This document shows, one piece after another, positions 50,484 through 61,300 of a stretch of DNA of 64,000 nucleotides. Below the pieces are notes generated by a model. It saw nothing but the letters and a program-made list of their open reading frames with translations. It was not told the DNA's origin and ran no database searches. Positions within the stretch are counted from its first letter, which is position 1, and every line of letters begins with the position of its first letter. The DNA comes from Tethya wilhelma (taxonomy: Eukaryota; Porifera; Demospongiae; Tethyida; Tethyidae): contig CAXIPT010000006.1 in NCBI GenBank assembly GCA_964030475.1, positions 3,629,786 to 3,693,785 of the forward strand, written 5' to 3'. The position numbers were made by a program, and so were the translations under genes.

Positions 50484-52228
50484 ATTCTGTTTGAAAAAAA
50501 TTTAACATGATCCCCCTTTCCCTCCATTTCAGTGAATGCTGCTGTTCCTTTTGGCATTGGAGCTGCTGCTATGCAAAAAAGGTATGTTTATTGTCATAAA
50601 TCTTGTATTGCATAATTGAACCTAATGTAACCAACTATGGTTGTTATTTATGACCAATTACTAGGGGTCTTACCCTTCGCTAATAAGACCCACATAATCA
50701 CTCACCGCTCCTCTTGTGTGTAGCTAGGCAACACCTACTCTACCATTGACCCTAATCTGTTGTGTGCACTTGGGTTATGTGAATGTCTGAACTTTGAATT
50801 TTACAATAACAAATGGTGTAACTTTATGACTGTAGGATAGAGGTTTTGTTTTTCTCTTTTGTGAAACGCCATCTGTTGTAAACCGATCTCTAATCGTGGG
50901 TTCAAAGAGATAGCTTCTCTCACTCTTGAACAAATGAGCTCTAGAAATGACTGCGTAGAATCATTTGAGATATATATATCTTATATTAAATATATGATAT
51001 AATATTATTATATCTATTGACGAAATAAAAATAATAAAGGCTAGTGTAGACGGTCAAGTAGCTGTGTCGTGACTAATGGGGGTCTTCTTTCACTTGTCCT
51101 GTTTCTGGTATCGTGTGTCCTACAACTTCCTGTCCAGGGTGTGGTGGCATGTATTGTAGTAGACATACAAACATAGCGTGTACAATGTAATTACATAACC
51201 ACACTAACGTGTAGTTTACATGTACTTATTGTACGTGTATATACATGTATGCGGTTTCTTGTTTGCTTACTCAGGTATAATATTTCGATGAAGCTAAACT
51301 GAGAGGGGGGAATAGATTACATATCCATGTCCTGTTACACGTACATGCTTGTGTACTACACATACATGAGTGTGTGTGTGACTGTTCCTGTATGATGTTT
51401 GGATTGAATAGGCTTGTGGAAGTAACCAGAGCTGGTTTATTGTGCCTCACCTGTACGCTATTTGAGTTGCATAGCAACGATAGTATAGGGAACCTATCAG
51501 ATTTGGTGCGGTCATTTATGAAATATTATGAAATTACACTCGTAGACTGAACAATGAGTATGTGAGGAGACACAGGTGTTTAAAAAACCATTCCGAAACA
51601 CGCACATATGGTTTATGTGTGTGTGTGATTTTATTGGGTGTAAAATAGAGGCTTTTTGTGTGTGGCAACTATAGAATAGTTTGAATGCTTGCACTATCGC
51701 GATTACCTTGTAATTCTATACTGGCTCATCACGATATTTGATGCCTGGGTCTTATTGTAAGAATGTGACCCCACTCTGCATCTTATTACATTCATCAATT
51801 ATCGGTCAATCCAGAAGGCGACATTTTTCGGATAATTTCATTCGTAACACGAACACACATGCGATTGTGTAGGTTACATAATGCACCTCAAGTAAAATGG
51901 ATATGGGTAGACGTACGTTAGTGTGTAATTATTGTCACAGATGGTGAAGATATATTAAAGGAAGCTTTATCAGTGCTATTATATACGTACGTGGTTTTGT
52001 CATGGGTGGTAGAATATGTATGCTTAACAGGGTGTATAATGGTCCTTTGATTGGTTGACGATGTAATTGTGTGTCTATTGATTTGATTGACATGTAATAA
52101 TGTTATGTACACTTGTTAGGGTGTTGTGTTTTGTTAGGTTGGACGTGATTGTATTACTGTCGTTGATAACGTGTCTCTGTTTTTTCCCTCCCACTTACAC
52201 ACGCACACCCACCCACAGAGAAAACTGA
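33494..52228 (+). CDS. ZNF608/ZNF609 (scribbler/brakeless) family protein without a C2H2 finger
   Basis: Ten exons keep phase: 33494-33556, 33837-33885, 35148-35227, 37155-38510, 40897-41051, 41193-41293, 44054-44141, 45667-50357, 50533-50581 and 52219-52228, giving 2,213 residues. The family call rests on one domain near residues 602-635, with [19 protein letters not shown] followed by APPR, which strongly resembles the conserved ZNF608/609 segment, plus a later [12 protein letters not shown] (about 735) and a short basic end. Elsewhere it is Ser, Pro, His and Gln rich, with poly-Gln runs (47,462-47,516, 47,946-47,981, 49,771-49,803, 50,126-50,211) and an Arg-Glu tract at 49,497-49,536. The family's CxxxxC...H finger is absent. 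Relatives are nuclear transcription coregulators. The first three small exons are predicted only from splice signals and phase. A poly(A) signal lies near 52,334. Confidence 0.75.
38511..38590. repeat. (GT)n microsatellite starting at a splice donor
   Basis: The GTATGTGTGTG donor of the exon ending at 38510 merges into the GT repeat. Confidence 0.9.
38591..40896. other. Intron of the ZNF608/609 homologue
   Basis: About 2.3 kb without a supported exon. Contains two strong X-box-like palindromes at 39816-39828 and 39879-39892, a short GT run at 39054-39073 and another at 40265-40282. Confidence 0.5.
41294..44053. other. Intron of the ZNF608/609 homologue
   Basis: About 2.8 kb with no supported exon. 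Holds a (GT)n run at 42804-42841, an X-box-like GTTGCTACCTAGCAAC at 42246-42261, and a short local repeat near 41277-41300 and 41391-41440 (ACTGTCTGTCAARAATCAGA) that partly copies the end of exon 6. Confidence 0.5.
44142..45666. other. Intron of the ZNF608/609 homologue
   Basis: About 1.5 kb, AT-rich, with (GT)n runs at 45144-45184 and 45455-45517. No exon recognised. Confidence 0.5.
50370..50480. repeat. (CA)n microsatellite with CG interruptions
   Basis: CA repeat with CGCGCG interruptions, 12 bases after the donor at 50358. Confidence 0.95.
50582..52218. other. Last intron of the ZNF608/609 homologue
   Basis: About 1.6 kb with no recognised exon. It contains the palindrome GTTGCATAGCAAC at 51466-51478. 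The exon at 52219 codes only for the last few residues before TGA. Confidence 0.5.
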
Positions 52229-52616
52229 GAAGACTAGTGTAAAATTATATTTTAATTGATTTGTCTGCTCTGATACTATTTCTTTTCTTTGTACACTTTT
52301 CTATAGAAATGTCTTACCTGTCTGTCATTATAGAAATAAATTATGTTTCTTTTTTGCTCTTTGTAGCTGTTTTTCTGTTGTAAAATCTACTGTTTCTGTT
52401 AAAATTGAAAGTGCTTTTTTGTGTATGTGTGTGAGTGTTGTGTGTGTGTGTAACTGATATTAAATTTTGTGTTGTGGAGCACCAGAGTACATAACACCAA
52501 TGTCTTGTGTATCTTGTTCTATTATAGCGAAATTACATTTTTTTCAATTGATTTGCATTCAACCTTGCCGATCCGTGCCGAATGACCTTTGGTGACCTTT
52601 GAAAGGGGGAAAAAAC
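52229..52616. promoter_or_regulatory. ZNF608/609 3' UTR and NDUFA8 promoter with TGACCTTTG direct repeat
   Basis: An AATAAA signal lies at about 52334. Just before the NDUFA8 start codon, TGACCTTTG occurs twice, at 52583-52591 and 52593-52601, a 10-bp period. On the minus strand this is AGGTCA half-sites spaced as a DR4, resembling nuclear-receptor elements. Confidence 0.55.
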
Positions 52617-52994
52617 ATGGCGTCTCCAGTCTCCTCTGTGACAACAGAACAGCTCGATGTAGAGGAACTAAACGTCACTTCAGCCGTGCTAATGGCGGCG
52701 GCACACCACTACGGTGCAGAGTGTGAAAAGCAAAACGAGGCGTTCATGGAGTGTCGCATTGAGCACAAAGATCCGAGAAAATGCCTCAAAGAAGGCAAAG
52801 AGGTGACACAGTGCGCAATCAACTTCTTCAAGAAGATAAAGGGCAGCTGCAACGAAGAATTCACGAAGCACTGGACGTGTTTGGACTATAAGAATCAAGA
52901 TCTTGGTCGCTGCAGAAACACGCAGGAGAAGTTTGATGGGTGCATGGCAGAAAAACTCAAGATGCACAGACTAAAAGAGCCCGACTACAAGTAA
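52617..52994 (+). CDS. NDUFA8: Complex I subunit NDUFA8 (twin CX9C protein)
   Basis: A single uninterrupted frame of 125 residues. After a short N-terminus come ITS-like residues ([20 protein letters not shown]) matching NDUFA8, then four CX9C pairs: [33 protein letters not shown] and [11 protein letters not shown], the double-CHCH layout of this subunit. Such proteins are imported into the mitochondrial intermembrane space and oxidised by MIA40; NDUFA8 sits on the IMS side of complex I. The human protein is 172 residues; this one stops right after the second CHCH domain and lacks the Pro-rich tail. The ATG at 52617 is preferred over an in-frame ATG at 52599 because the upstream residues (MKGGKN) are not family-like. 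An AATAAA lies about 60 bases past the stop. Confidence 0.92.
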   Translation: MASPVSSVTTEQLDVEELNVTSAVLMAAAHHYGAECEKQNEAFMECRIEHKDPRKCLKEGKEVTQCAINFFKKIKGSCNEEFTKHWTCLDYKNQDLGRCRNTQEKFDGCMAEKLKMHRLKEPDYK

Positions 52995-53201
52995 CTATCT
53001 ATAGTTGCCTAGCATATATTATCTCACAACTGTGTCACAGATTTGTGCAGCTAATAAACAGTTCTGTTCACGTATTATGTTATGTATCTCATCTGTAACT
53101 TATTAGGAAAAGGTCGATAATTTCACTTGCGAAAATAGCATGATGCATGCATAGAACACAACCAAACATACAATCAACAATATGCATACAGTAATTTGGC
53201 A
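52995..53201. other. Intergenic, tail-to-tail NDUFA8 / DMXL
   Basis: About 200 bases. AATAAA at about 53054 serves NDUFA8. No gene seen. Confidence 0.55.
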
Positions 53202-54079
53202 TTATATCTTTATAGTTCTACATTTTACAGTGCCGTCTGCACCACAAGAATAAAGTTTTCCTCCAGGTAATATTTCCAAGTCGGTCACACCCCCTTCTGA
53301 ACGGAAGAGGCGGGATTTGGCGTGCTCTCCCGGAAAGTACACCAACTCACTCAAAGTTGATGTATCCAGTATCTACAGTAAATAGAGAAAGACGGACAAC
53401 CATGACAACAGAACAAGAAAGATTGGTTAAATCTTGTTTCAAACTATTGATCTCCCTTGTTCCCAGGCTCCCCCCCTCTCAGATAATACAGAAGGTGCTG
53501 TGCTTTTTTTTTTTGCAAAGAGAGGGGTCTGGGATCGACGCTAGAAAAAGGGACAAAAAAGTATCTTCACATATTGTCATGGCCTTTTGTTCCCAGGCTC
53601 TCTCCATGCATAATATACACAAGAAGAGAGCCTGGGAAGTAGGCTACAATGTCACACATCCATTGTAAGAGTGATAAGATAACCTTGTCATTTTTCAACA
53701 AGTACCTTCACGTCCCCATCAGCTGCTCCGAGAACAAAGTACCCGTCAATGTCATTCACGGCTATGCAATTGACAGTCGAATTGTGAACATTGAGCGACT
53801 GAAGAAGAGCTGACTGTCTGATATCAAACACACACACTTCTCCTTTCTTTCCTCCACAGAAGAGACGCTGCTTCGACCGAGAGTAACCCAGAGCTGTTGC
53901 CCCGCCCTCGTGACACACGAATTCTATTGGTCAGAAACAAGTCACATGATAATCACGTGAAAAAGTCGCATGAGATTATCAAATAAAAAATAAACAGTTA
54001 TGATATATTAAGAGAAATAGTCACATGATAATCATGTGAGCTCGAAGCATGCAATAGTCCCATAGCAACATGAACAGTG

Positions 54080-54113
<34 letters not shown>

Positions 54114-54476
54114 GTTGACAATGCTTCTCTTTGTTGGCAAGAGTGTATCCCAGAGATAGAGATTTCTAATAAAAGAGCACCAAAGACACAAACTCAAAAC
54201 ATATTCAATGTTATATTTAGGCACACATGCACAAGCACATACTTATTGTCGTGTCCATCTCCACAAGCAGCTATGAAACTGGAGGAGCCAAGAAAGAGAA
54301 AGTCGTTCAACTGTTTCATTCCCGACTGTAAGGTGTGGAATGGAGTGCGAGCAGTTGTGTGGATCCCTTGCCACAGACTCAGCTTCCCACTCCGATCAGT
54401 CACACCATACTGTCAAGAAGAAAGGAACAATAAATGAGTAAAAAAAAGAAGAAGCAACATAGCCACACACACACAG

Positions 54477-54553
<77 letters not shown>

Positions 54554-55339
54554 GCGGATACCTACCTTGTTTCCTTCCATTGTGAATCTGATTTTGGTTA
54601 CAGCTGCTCCGGTACCCGGTGACCTTTGAACCGAGACATTTTGCTGAGTACCAAACTCCCACATTGTTACCGAACCGTCCAATGACCCAGTCAGGTCTAA
54701 AAGGGTTAAAATATATCAATTATTATTCAAAAGTGAAGTTGCATGGGGTTAAAAAATCTTACAATAGGAGAGTGTTGGATGGGGTGCCATGCGTTTCACT
54801 CCAAATACAGGACGCTTCAGCAACTATACAAAAAAGAAAGCATTGTACATGTCACATGACTAATACTATAATCACATGACTATCACATGCAACTAGACAA
54901 ATTTACAATTCCACACAAAAAAGCATTAAATTTTAAGTCTAGAAATCTAATATCTTTGTTGCATTAGCTTCTAAGCCTTGTACACAGGCTATCTCCTTGA
55001 CTTTGCACTAACTGCAAATACAAGTATAAAATTAAGAAATATTTTTCAAATAACTTACCAACATTTCGTTAAGTTTTTTTTTGAAAGTATATATAAAATT
55101 AAGAAATATTTACCAAACTAGACGAGGCTAGGCCTGTTTGAGCATGAGCACCGAATGGAGCTAGCAGTCTCCCCTGGTTACCACCACCAGCTGTGAACAT
55201 CTGACTCTGAGGCCGTCTTAGATTCTGTTGCAGAGTATTTGTGGATGGGACCATCACATACTCCTCTTCTGTGGTTATCATGCCCATACTGAGACTGTAG
55301 GTGTGCATTAAATAAAACATAAAGTGGCCAATTGAGAAG

Positions 55340-55396
<57 letters not shown>

Positions 55397-58300
55397 CCTT
55401 CGTTTTGGAGTGGTTCCTCCACTAGAGTGTCCACTCTCACTAGCATCAAGAAGAGAAGCATTTGGTACTTCAATCTCCGACACTTCCCTCGGAAGAGCCA
55501 CAGCCATGATGATAGAATTAGCTCGAGAGCACTTGAAAAAAAACACAAAAGATCAATCTTGTCTATGCAATTTATCATTCACAGCAATAAAATTAAGAGT
55601 TTTAAATCTAGAGGAAACTTCAAACCCTAGCTCCCAGTGCATACATATACATACATACAGAGAACATGAGCCATCTAAGATATTTGTACGTACTTTCTCC
55701 AATTGAAACACAGAGGACTAGTTAGCTGGCTCATGGCCATAGATGTGTGGATTTGTAACTCACTGAGTTGATGCAGAAGGATGAGATCTCACTGTCGTGT
55801 TCTTTGTGGATGATTCTGCACTGAGGGACTTTTGGCTTCTCCACCTCTTCTTCATCAATACTACCCAATGGAGTGCCTGGTTGCTGAGGCTGGGGTGGTG
55901 GGCATTAATTAGAATAAAAGATGGAGCACACACATGTTGCACATGTACCTACCTTGCTGTCAAAGATGTAGTGAATGAAGAGATCTCGGACTTTGTCAGA
56001 ATGCACCAGATACTCCCAGAGTTGCTTGGCATCTTTTGCAGGCTTAGTCTTAGACCTTTAAATGAAGAATGGAAATGAAGGGAGCCAGTAAAAGACTTCA
56101 AAATCTAGCTTGGTATAGATACTCTAGCCATGATCATAATTTAGCAACACAGTCGTAACCACAATAATATATACATTATGCATTAAGCAATTCAAACATC
56201 CCCTTTATTTCAATCCTACTGGGACATACATACAAGCCCAACCAGTCTAACCTGAAAGGAGAGTTGCCCGGCTCCAGGAGTAGCTTCTGTTTCATGACAG
56301 CTGGAAATCTCATTGTGTCATAGTCTTCGTCGTCTCCAAAGAGATCATCGGGGGGTTCCCCGAGAGCATCGAGTCGTCGTGCCAGGATTGATTCCCATTC
56401 ATCGAGGATCTTGAGAGTGGAATAGAGGAGTGGGGAACAGGTGACCAGTTCTGGAATGGAGAATATGAGAATGAAGAATGTGAGAATGGAGAATGTAAGA
56501 ATGAAGAATGCATGAATGGAGAATAAGAGAACAGAAAGATGTAAACAGGCAAAAGAATTAACAACAACTAGTACAACTAGTTAACATAATGTTCATTCAA
56601 TTATGTCTATTGAATCAATGAAGTAGAGGTGTGGCCTTGTTTGTGGGATGGTCTTGTTCTTTGTTGAAACTGGTTTGCCATACCGGTCAAACCAGTTCTC
56701 ATGGTGCAGGTTTTAAAATTGAAGCTAGGATGCCTACTATTCAGAGAACATATCAAAAGGAGATAGAGACACAACAGCTTGCAGAAGAAGATGCAGCACC
56801 ACTACCAGCCAATGAAATTCCCAGCCATGCAAGTTTGCTGGCTCTGGTTTTCTGGTACAGATCATACTTTGAGGTAAGTGTAACTAAACCTCATAATTTT
56901 TATTACTGCCAAAATGGCCTTTTTAAATATAATAACTATTAAGATTAAAAATCAAGAATTGATCAAGTAAAGATTGCCCAAAACACACACTAAACTACTA
57001 TATATGTTAAGCATTTTAAGATAAAAGTGAACTAAACGCCAAAATTTTTTGCCTATGTTTACAAACTACTACAAGTTTAAACGATTAATTTGGTACTACT
57101 AGTAAGTACAACAATGAGCACATCCAGTAGATCAACATCCAAACGTAGAGCCTACTAACCTAGCACTTCCAGTCCAGCAATGGAGAGTACCTTCCTGATG
57201 GCGTTCTGTATCATCTTAGAGATGGAGAGGTTCATGAGGCACCAGGCAAAGCAGTCGGGGTTGTTACTGCTGGTCTCACTGTCTGGATCGGAGGCCGTGG
57301 AGCCGATCCGAAACATGAGACCTTTACCACTCTCTCCTGATTCTGTACAGCATGAAAAAATACACGCACAAGATGTGTCTAATTGGATGATATTGTTAAA
57401 GCAGGTAAATTAGGCAAGATCTAGAATTATTGCCAAATAATTTATACCGTATAGCTGGAAAATTTGGCGAGAATTAAATTTGGCGGATTGAGCAAACTTT
57501 GAATTTGGCGGATTTTAATTTGGCGGAGCGAGCCGATTACGTGCACAATATGCATACGTACGTACGTACATATATACGTATACGCACACGCACTAAATAT
57601 TGGCGGATTTTAATTTGGCGCTACTAAATCTCATCCGCCAATCCGCCAAATTTAATTCCCCGCCAAATTTTCCGGCTATACGGTATGCTACATGCATAAA
57701 AAGAATAAAGTATGCAGGAATAAGTAGCCAAATTTAAAATAGTCAACAATGCTAAATTAATGAGAATTAGCTATGGCATCAAATAAAATGGTAAAGGGTC
57801 GTCAAAAGTATATACTGTACTCACCACCAAAGTCTTCTTTGTCGGTCACCTCATCTTCTTCTTCTTCCTCTTCTAAAATACTCACCTCTCCCACGACAAA
57901 AAGTGGACCCTTTCCCATGTCTCTTTCTCTCGCGGCCTTCACCTTCGGTGGTTGGAGGTATAACTCAAGAAGTGTGCTCTTTGGAGCAATGTAGATCCCG
58001 GGTAAGCTATCCTCCTCTTCGCGAGCTTCTTGGCTGCTCGCTCTCAGCGATTTGAACCATTTTGTCATCGTTTCGATCTTCTGTGTGAGTCCTTTGGGGA
58101 TCGGTTTGCGAGATTTTTCGTCTCCTTTCTTCACGTCGATGCCTCCTCCGAATGAACTGTACCACATGTCACTGCCGGGGGCATTCTGAAGTAGCAGAAA
58201 CATGTCGCTGATGGAGTGCTGGGACCATGCCGTCGAGAAGAGACCAAGATAGACGGCAACGAGGCACTCGACAAGGACAACGCTGAGAGGAGTGGGGTCT

Positions 58301-61300
58301 CGACCTTCGTCCGAAGTGAGTGAGAACGGCCAGTTGGTCACTCCGGGCCATTTTGCAGGCTTGGTGTTGGGTTGCCCGAAGTCTGCCGAGCTTAGAGATC
58401 CACTCACGTCGGTGCGTTTGCGTGTGTAGGGGCCTTTTGATGGAGAATACCTAGCATCGGTGATCGGTTGCCCGTCGGAAATGTTGCCACTTGGAACTGG
58501 CGTAAGACCGCCGGCCAAACTGGTTGAACTGGTTGGACTCAATGTCGACTGAAGCGAAGAAGCTTGACTTGAAGTGAACTCGGATAATTTCATCGGACTG
58601 AGGCACACCATCACGCAATTCGAAATGGCACAACTCAGCTCAAACACCTTGTCGATGTGAGGCAACGGTTGACTCGATATCGGAGGGAAAATGTGCTTTG
58701 CCAACGAAGAAATAATACTGGCGGACATCAGTCTCAAGTGGAGAGCAAGGTTTGTGAGATGCCTTACAGGAAGTGAGCTTGAAGTGAGCACAGGAAGCTG
58801 GGCTGGGTCGACCGCACACGTGGGTCCAACGTCAATAGTGGGGGTCGTTGTCGAGGGGTCCTGTATCGAGGGGGGCAGGGCAGTCCCCCAAGGTAAGAGG
58901 GTGTTCATCAGGTGCATCAATTCGAGTTTGACTGTCATCAGACGCTGGCTTGTGGCAGCGTGGAGCGCTGAATAATTCATCAAAGTTGTGAGCAAGTCGT
59001 AGCCAGCTGGAGCCGAGTATGCAGCAGCCGGGACATCCTCTACACTGTCTGTTTCTTGTTTCTCTTCTCCTTCAAATCCGCAAATCGTCTTGACGACTTT
59101 TGTCTCCTCACGCAGCCACTCGACCAACGTACCTCGAAGATTGAGCAAGGTCTTGTCAAACACGTTTTCCTTGTAGTGGACACAGATGGTCTGGTCACTC
59201 TCTTTGCTCGACTTTGAGAGAGGAAGAAGTGGGAGTGCTTCTTTACCTTTGGTTTGCCAGAGGTACTGGCAGCAAGCCGGGACGTAAATGGTATTGAGCT
59301 CTTCTGTGAGGATACTCAGACAGGCATTGTACTGGAGCTGTTCAGCAAGGCTTAGAATGAAAAGACCACGTGTGGAAAAGATTGTCGATAAAACTTTCTG
59401 ATCAGTTGTCGAATTCTGCAGTGTCTCGTCTCCAGCACTGCCACTGGAATCGGAATCGAATCTCGGAGGACTCAGTTGGGAATCGGACGGTGTTTCAACA
59501 TGCGATGAAAACGGCTTGCTCCAATCAACTTCGTCATCTCCTTCAATTGCACCAAAACGATCACTAGAAGGTAGCTGAGTAGATGCCGGTGCCCCCCAAT
59601 CAAAATCATCATCATCAGTGCCCCCCATGGAAGGAGTAGTAGTCATCATAGTACCCCCACCGCCCCCCAGAGTGAATTCTTCGCCAATAGTGCCACTCTG
59701 TATCATACCAGCCATTGTACCTGACGATATGCTGCCCATACCAAGATTACCACCGCCTAACCTGTTTCCAAAACCTGTCTGACTAGTTTTATTCCCTATA
59801 GAGGATGCAGCAACAGTCGATTCGTTTCCCAAATTGCACGTCTTTGGTAGCTTCGAGAGAACGTTCAACGCTAACAGCGGACAGCCATGACAAAGATGGT
59901 AATAGGCTGTGCTAAAGAGAAGGTTCCGTTCCACAGAAGTAAGGGGGTCGTCTCCAACTCCACTTATCGGTGCCCTCTTGATGTAGGACCACATACCCCT
60001 CGACGGAGTGAGAGATTGTGGCTGAGCTTGGAAGAAAGATGTGCGGGTGGTGTTGTCTCTTCGTCTGAGAAGAGGGTGGGAACGGAGAAAGAAATAAAAG
60101 TTGAAAATGGCCGGGTTCTTCGTGTAGCTTTGTTCGGCAGTTTCGATGAGATTGAGTGAAGTACGCCTGCTATTCTTCGGAGCTGTAGAAGGATCAATTA
60201 GCATAGTCTCCATGGCGCCGGAGTAGTCCTGGAGAAGCCAACAAGCCATGCTACGCAGAAAAGGATCGGTACTAGCTTCAAGGTGTGCAGACTTTAGATT
60301 GGGAGTAGAAGAAGGGTCTTTGCTGACACCTAAAATGCTCTCTTTCAAAAAACGTTCGTAATTCGGACCATTGTCGCCTTCGTAGAGGCGCGTGATGACA
60401 AAAGCCAGTTGGAGGTCGCCAAGACGACTGATACACACCTCTACCGCATCCCAGAGCTTGTCTGCAAGGAGAAAGAAAGCAGCCGCTTGCTCAAAGCGCT
60501 GCTTACCGAGAAGAGCAAAGGCATTCTTGAGAGCTGCCTTCTTCCAACGATCAGTGGAGAAATTGTTGCCAAAGAAATTCATCATTCGGCTGTCTGATAC
60601 TGTCCTGCAAGTGTGTGTATGTGTGTGTGTAAAGATGTATTCAGCTATCATACAATGACATCTAAGAGTAAACGTACTTGAAGAGTCCTTTCAGAAGCAG
60701 CTGTTTTCTCATGGCCAGATAAAAGAGACTGGCATCCAAAGGATCTTGATGTTTCATAAATTCAACTCTGGCCAGCTAAGGACAAAGTACAATTACATCA
60801 TTACATGTACGTGTACATGAATGGACGGCATGCATGTGTGGTGAGCATTATTTAGAATACATTGTTGTAGAGGTGGGCACTATTTAGAATATACTAACAA
60901 CCTATATTTTAGTCATTGTGTACATGCATGTATATATATACCTTCTCTGTGAGTTTCCTCAGTGTCTCACTGCTTCTTAGCCACCAACCAACACCAGCAT
61001 TTCTCAGTCCAGCCCAAGACAGCTCGTCTTTTTGGACACAGGGCACGGCAGACAAGAGCTCCAACTCAGCATCCGAATGAAACGCCCAGATGAAATCAGA
61101 AGGAGCTAGGCTACCGGCCGAGACTCCATCGGGCAAAGATTCTGAGAGTGTCTTGTAGTTTTCCAGCGCTAGAAGGTACCGCAGTCCGCAATCGTCCATC
61201 GCCTCCCCTCCTCGGACTCCGTGGGAGAGTCCTGTCGATGCGTACCCGGCACCACTGCTACTTTCGATCATAATGCCAAGAGAGACATTAGCTCCGTAAG

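Noticed and set aside
53688..53705. Extension of the DMXL exon past 53706 (VLVEK)
   Set aside because: It is intron read-through after the GTACTT donor; the next exon at 53202-53372 continues the WD repeat.
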